A stretch of 36,910 nt of DNA from Thermoguttaceae bacterium (GTDB lineage Bacteria; Planctomycetota; Planctomycetia; Pirellulales; Thermoguttaceae): NCBI GenBank assembly GCA_028694795.1, contig JAQVKF010000014.1, positions 1 to 36,910 of the forward strand, in the 5' to 3' direction. Of this stretch, positions 33,831 through 36,910 are shown in pieces. The notes below the pieces were generated by a model that saw only the letters and a list, made by a program, of their open reading frames with translations, did not search any database and was not told the origin of the DNA. The translations under genes and the position numbers were made by a program. How positions within the stretch are numbered: position 1 is the stretch's first letter; each line of letters opens with the position of its first letter.

Positions 33831-36800
33831 TTATCGAATACGCAATCCACGAGGTAATGCGTCACCAAGCATGGCTGTTTGCATGGATTCTTCCATCTTT
33901 TGTACCGACAACACATGTTCAATTTGTTCTGGTTCTACCGCGTGTTCACGGCACCACTGGACCACTTTTTTCCTCATCGTTAGTGAAATATCACGCCAAC
34001 GATCATCTGTACATAGTGAACAAAGTACCATGGCATTTTTCAAGGACGAATCTACATTTTCGATGCTCATCAGGCGTTTAAGCCATTTTTCCGCGATCTC
34101 TTGTGGTATTACGTTGGCTAAGGATCCATATGCCGGATTACGTGAACCTAAACGACCAAGTGTCCAAAAAATCGCGGAACGCATCGACTCGCACTTTTTC
34201 TTCGTTTGAATTTCAAGAAGCATTTCTCCGATGCTAATTTTTTGTCCGGTGGACAGTTGTTCAAATGCGCCCAGCATACGCAGCATTTCTGAAGCCTCAT
34301 GAGCGGATTGACCAAACTCTGCATTACCACTGATCTTTTGTCCTGTTTTCGAGGTTAATCGGCTGTGAAATTGACGCAAAGCCTTCAAAATAGGCTCAGC
34401 GAGTGTTTGTTGACGACCAGCGGAAAGCCCTCCGGCAATACGTCGCCATAAGATGAATGATTCAATACGACAGGATGGAGTGCCATGTATTAATTTACCC
34501 TGTACATATTTCCATGTTTCTTCGACACGCCAATCATCCACCGCGACGCCATAACCCGGACGGAGCGAAAATCCAAGGAGATTAAGCCATCTCGCTTCAT
34601 GTTGAGCCGATTTTTTGCGACTGGTTTCCCATTCAATCAATTGTGACCAAATACGCCGAAGTAAGGATGGAATCCACTCGTCACGTGGTGTTTCCATCGC
34701 GTTCACCAATAAATTCATTAATTCGCAGGGTTTGTTCGATGCGGTGGTGGTGGGTGAAGGACCGAATATCGGTGAAAGAATCTGCTGGCATTGATTCCAA
34801 GCAGATTCGTCAATGATGCCTAAATGTTCACCTGTTGTTTCGTTCAGTTGAATATCCGTTTGAGTGGCACTGCGTACATCAAATTCTAACCGCCAATGTT
34901 TCGTTTGATCGACCGTTTTGCAACCAAGCTGTAGCGTACCAATTTCTGAAAGGCGTACCGTTAATTGCACACGTATGGTTTCTGCGGACTGCTTTTTTCC
35001 ACTTTTAAGAACGGTGCGAATCGGAGCGAGCGGAGTCACCTGTTCTTGAGAAAGTTGAAAAACCTCTCCCGCTGAATCGGTCAATCGCGTACTCGAAACA
35101 TAAAGCGGAAATTCTACAGGCTCGGCAAGTCGTAAATCAAATTCAGGATGGGAAATAACCAACTCTGCTCCTGGTTCCATTCCCGCTGGAACCAAGCAAA
35201 TCATCGACACACCAGAGGATTCGCTGTTTTTTTGATCAGCATGTTTTTCTGTGCACGTGTTCGTATCAACACCAATATAATAGGTTCTTGCTAATTGCGC
35301 GGAAATCTTGGTCCCATGGCCGCGTCGTGCATTGCCATAGTAAACGGCTCCTCTGGCAACCGCGAGATCTAGCCGATCAGAGGTTAAAACAATAGGCGAC
35401 CAATTCGGCTCTTCTTTCGTTCGAAACCAGTCCTGTATCATCTCGACTACACGTTGGCGGATGAGTGACGATTCAAAAAGTCCTCCATTGAACAAAATAA
35501 CATCAGGCCGTGCGGGATCATGAAGCGGTTTTTCTGACGACGGTTCCTCAGTCACGTTCATTCCTGGAATGGTAACGTGACGATGTGCCGTTAGAAAGGA
35601 GGCTAAATGCTTCGTAATCGCGGGGTCTGTCGCATAGGGCAAACCAAATTCTTGAAAACCAACTCGTTTACGCTGTGGAGGCGTATCCAGTGATATCTGT
35701 GGAAAAAATCCATCTAAAATGAACTGACGAACCTCGTCTCGATTTAGTTCGCAAGTCATGCTACTCGAAAGTAATTTGCGTCCACCGCTATTCAAATGTA
35801 CTGTATACGAAGCGGGGGCTGTGTCGCTGAAAAGAATCTCTTTAATCGCTCGAGACTTCTGAATGAGGAGTGTCCACACTCGCGAATCCAGCCGCTTTTT
35901 ACCATGTTCTGTGAGTTTATCCTCAATATATTTGGCCAACGCTAAATCATTATTATCGCCACCAAGGATCAAATGTTCACCTACGGCGACACGATGAAAC
36001 CGAATGCGTCCATCCGCTTCGGCGCATGTTTGGATTAACGTAAAATCACTCGTACCACCGCCAATATCACAGACGAGTATTTTTTGATTCGTATGAATGA
36101 TATCGTCTGTTTGAGATTTTCGCTTCTTTTTCACCATCGGTAAGGTGCCATCAGTGGCCGTTTTTTCCGATGAATGCTCAGATTCTGAAAACGAATGCTG
36201 TGGATGTAAATTCATCCAGGCGTAAAACGCCGCTTGCGGCTCCTCGATCAGAATGATTTTCGGAAGTCCTGCGCGTGCGGCGGCCTTCACGGTTAGCTCT
36301 CTCGCCACCTCGTCGAACGACGCTGGGAGTGTCAACACGATTTCTTGCAATTCAAGTGGTTGGTCTGGAAATCGTGCGTTCCATGCTGCGCGAATGTGTG
36401 ATAATATCTTAGCGGATGCGTCTACCGGTGAACTTTTGTCGATCTCTTCCGAACCGTTCCAGGGAAGTATGGCAGACGTTCGGTCAACGCCGCCGTGGCA
36501 GAGCCATGATTTGGATGAGGTGATCAAATGTCCAGAGACTTCGCAACCGTAATCTCGTGCGAAAACACCTACAAAACTGGTTTCTACGCCACCTTGTTTT
36601 TTTCGTTTTTTCTCATCGTTCGCGGCTTGAGTCCATGGAAGGGCGAGCGATTCTGGTGGAAATTCGTTTTCCGACGGGCAATAAACGCACGACGGCAACG
36701 TGTCTCGTGATTCGATCACGCCCGGAGCAACAAGTTGGGGGACACTGAACAGGCGTATGTCCGACGGCGCGGTTTGGGTGTCGAGATAGCAAACGGCGGA

Positions 36801-36860
36801 ATTTGTAGTGCCAAGGTCAATACCGACGATAAAACGGGGCAACTCTGTTGTCGTGTCCAT
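33831..36860 (-). CDS. Hsp70-family protein with DUF3731-like C-terminal region
   Basis: A 1009-residue DnaK-like protein. The actin-type ATPase core shows FIVGIDLGTTNSAVCYLD (phosphate 1, residues 10-27), VLTLPASFDEVARELTVKAAARAGLPKIILIEEPQAAFYAW (about 175-215), ILVCDIGGGTSDFTLI (phosphate 2, near 262-277) and ILFNGGLFESSLIRQRV. An extra Lys/Ser-rich loop sits between the last two ATPase lobes. The C-terminal third (LSLRPGYGVAVDDWRVEETWKYVQGKLIHGT..ESFILWRRIAGGLSAGRQQ) matches DUF3731, found in YegD-related large Hsp70 proteins rather than in DnaK; there is no DnaK-type substrate-binding EEVD end. It probably acts as a specialised ATP-driven chaperone or scaffold. The ATG at 36858-36860 lies 8 bases after the stop of an upstream frame, suggesting an operon that runs on into the membrane protein. 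Confidence 0.9.
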   Translation of the reverse strand: MDTTTELPRFIVGIDLGTTNSAVCYLDTQTAPSDIRLFSVPQLVAPGVIESRDTLPSCVYCPSENEFPPESLALPWTQAANDEKKRKKQGGVETSFVGVFARDYGCEVSGHLITSSKSWLCHGGVDRTSAILPWNGSEEIDKSSPVDASAKILSHIRAAWNARFPDQPLELQEIVLTLPASFDEVARELTVKAAARAGLPKIILIEEPQAAFYAWMNLHPQHSFSESEHSSEKTATDGTLPMVKKKRKSQTDDIIHTNQKILVCDIGGGTSDFTLIQTCAEADGRIRFHRVAVGEHLILGGDNNDLALAKYIEDKLTEHGKKRLDSRVWTLLIQKSRAIKEILFSDTAPASYTVHLNSGGRKLLSSSMTCELNRDEVRQFILDGFFPQISLDTPPQRKRVGFQEFGLPYATDPAITKHLASFLTAHRHVTIPGMNVTEEPSSEKPLHDPARPDVILFNGGLFESSLIRQRVVEMIQDWFRTKEEPNWSPIVLTSDRLDLAVARGAVYYGNARRGHGTKISAQLARTYYIGVDTNTCTEKHADQKNSESSGVSMICLVPAGMEPGAELVISHPEFDLRLAEPVEFPLYVSSTRLTDSAGEVFQLSQEQVTPLAPIRTVLKSGKKQSAETIRVQLTVRLSEIGTLQLGCKTVDQTKHWRLEFDVRSATQTDIQLNETTGEHLGIIDESAWNQCQQILSPIFGPSPTTTASNKPCELMNLLVNAMETPRDEWIPSLLRRIWSQLIEWETSRKKSAQHEARWLNLLGFSLRPGYGVAVDDWRVEETWKYVQGKLIHGTPSCRIESFILWRRIAGGLSAGRQQTLAEPILKALRQFHSRLTSKTGQKISGNAEFGQSAHEASEMLRMLGAFEQLSTGQKISIGEMLLEIQTKKKCESMRSAIFWTLGRLGSRNPAYGSLANVIPQEIAEKWLKRLMSIENVDSSLKNAMVLCSLCTDDRWRDISLTMRKKVVQWCREHAVEPEQIEHVLSVQKMEESMQTAMLGDALPRGLRIR

Positions 36861-36868
36861 TTTCTGAT

Positions 36869-36910
36869 CTATTCCCCATCTGCAATCAATTCGATTGGAT
36901 AAATGCCGAC
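36869..36910 (-). CDS. C-terminal end of an upstream gene (partial)
   Basis: Reading the minus strand from the window edge gives 13 codons ending VGIYPIELIADGE and a TAG at 36871-36869, eight bases before the Hsp70 start. The run is open to the window boundary, and the close spacing suggests an operon with the Hsp70 gene. Too little is present to name the product, and the frame could be fortuitous. Confidence 0.4.
   Translation of the reverse strand, partial: VGIYPIELIADGE

Noticed and set aside
1-36910. CRISPR arrays, rRNA or tRNA genes, phage genes
   Set aside because: I saw no regularly spaced direct repeats, no tRNA-like cloverleaf with T-loop, no rRNA sequence and no phage structural genes.

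Overview
This window looks like chromosomal DNA of a planctomycete (Planctomycetota, probably a Pirellulales-like lineage; I cannot place it more precisely). The case rests on gene content: a Tat-exported Gfo/Idh/MocA oxidoreductase, a secreted ThuA-domain protein, secreted HEAT-repeat proteins, GYF_2/TM2 proteins, an excisionase-type HTH fused to PTS EIIA, and an Hsp70 with a DUF3731-like C-terminus. Coding density is moderate, many intergenic gaps are 100-700 bases, and Shine-Dalgarno sites are patchy. I found no rRNA, tRNA, CRISPR array or transposase gene.

Layout. 1-1581 (minus): N-terminal three quarters of polyphosphate kinase, cut by the window edge. 1993-6594 (plus): radical SAM protein, ThuA-domain protein, and a large exported protein of unknown function. 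6940-13894 (plus): DUF4177-like protein, HTH-EIIA regulator, receiver-like protein overlapping it by 4 bases, a repeat element, and a giant LptC/OstA-like protein. 14050-16528 (minus): DNA polymerase III delta, a second copy of the repeat element, and a HEAT/TPR protein. 17222-23661 (plus): a four-gene cassette of a zinc-ribbon P-loop GTPase, a GAP1-type partner with a membrane anchor and a variable-looking C-terminal domain, a helical tail-anchored protein, and a GYF_2/zinc-ribbon/TM2 membrane protein. It is preceded by a 693-base AT-rich region with promoter-like and dyad signals. 23996-27481 (plus): oxidoreductase and HEAT-repeat protein. 27627-36910 (minus): sugar isomerase-like TIM barrel, CinA-like/NMN adenylyltransferase fusion, small lipoprotein, multi-membrane glycosyltransferase-like protein, Hsp70-DUF3731, and the last codons of a further gene.

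The most interesting unit is 17222-23661. The GTPase and its partner resemble the DO-GTPase2/GAP1 families that comparative genomics has linked to NTP-dependent conflict or signalling systems. Here three of the four proteins are membrane proteins, which suggests a GTP-switched complex at the membrane. Other points of interest are a pair of diverged MITE-like elements with terminal inverted repeats (9676-9939 and 15508-15842), a probable NAD-salvage fusion enzyme with an altered CinA active-site motif, and a regulator pair (HTH-EIIA plus receiver-like) beside an Lpt-like protein. All family assignments come from reading motifs by eye; no searches were run.
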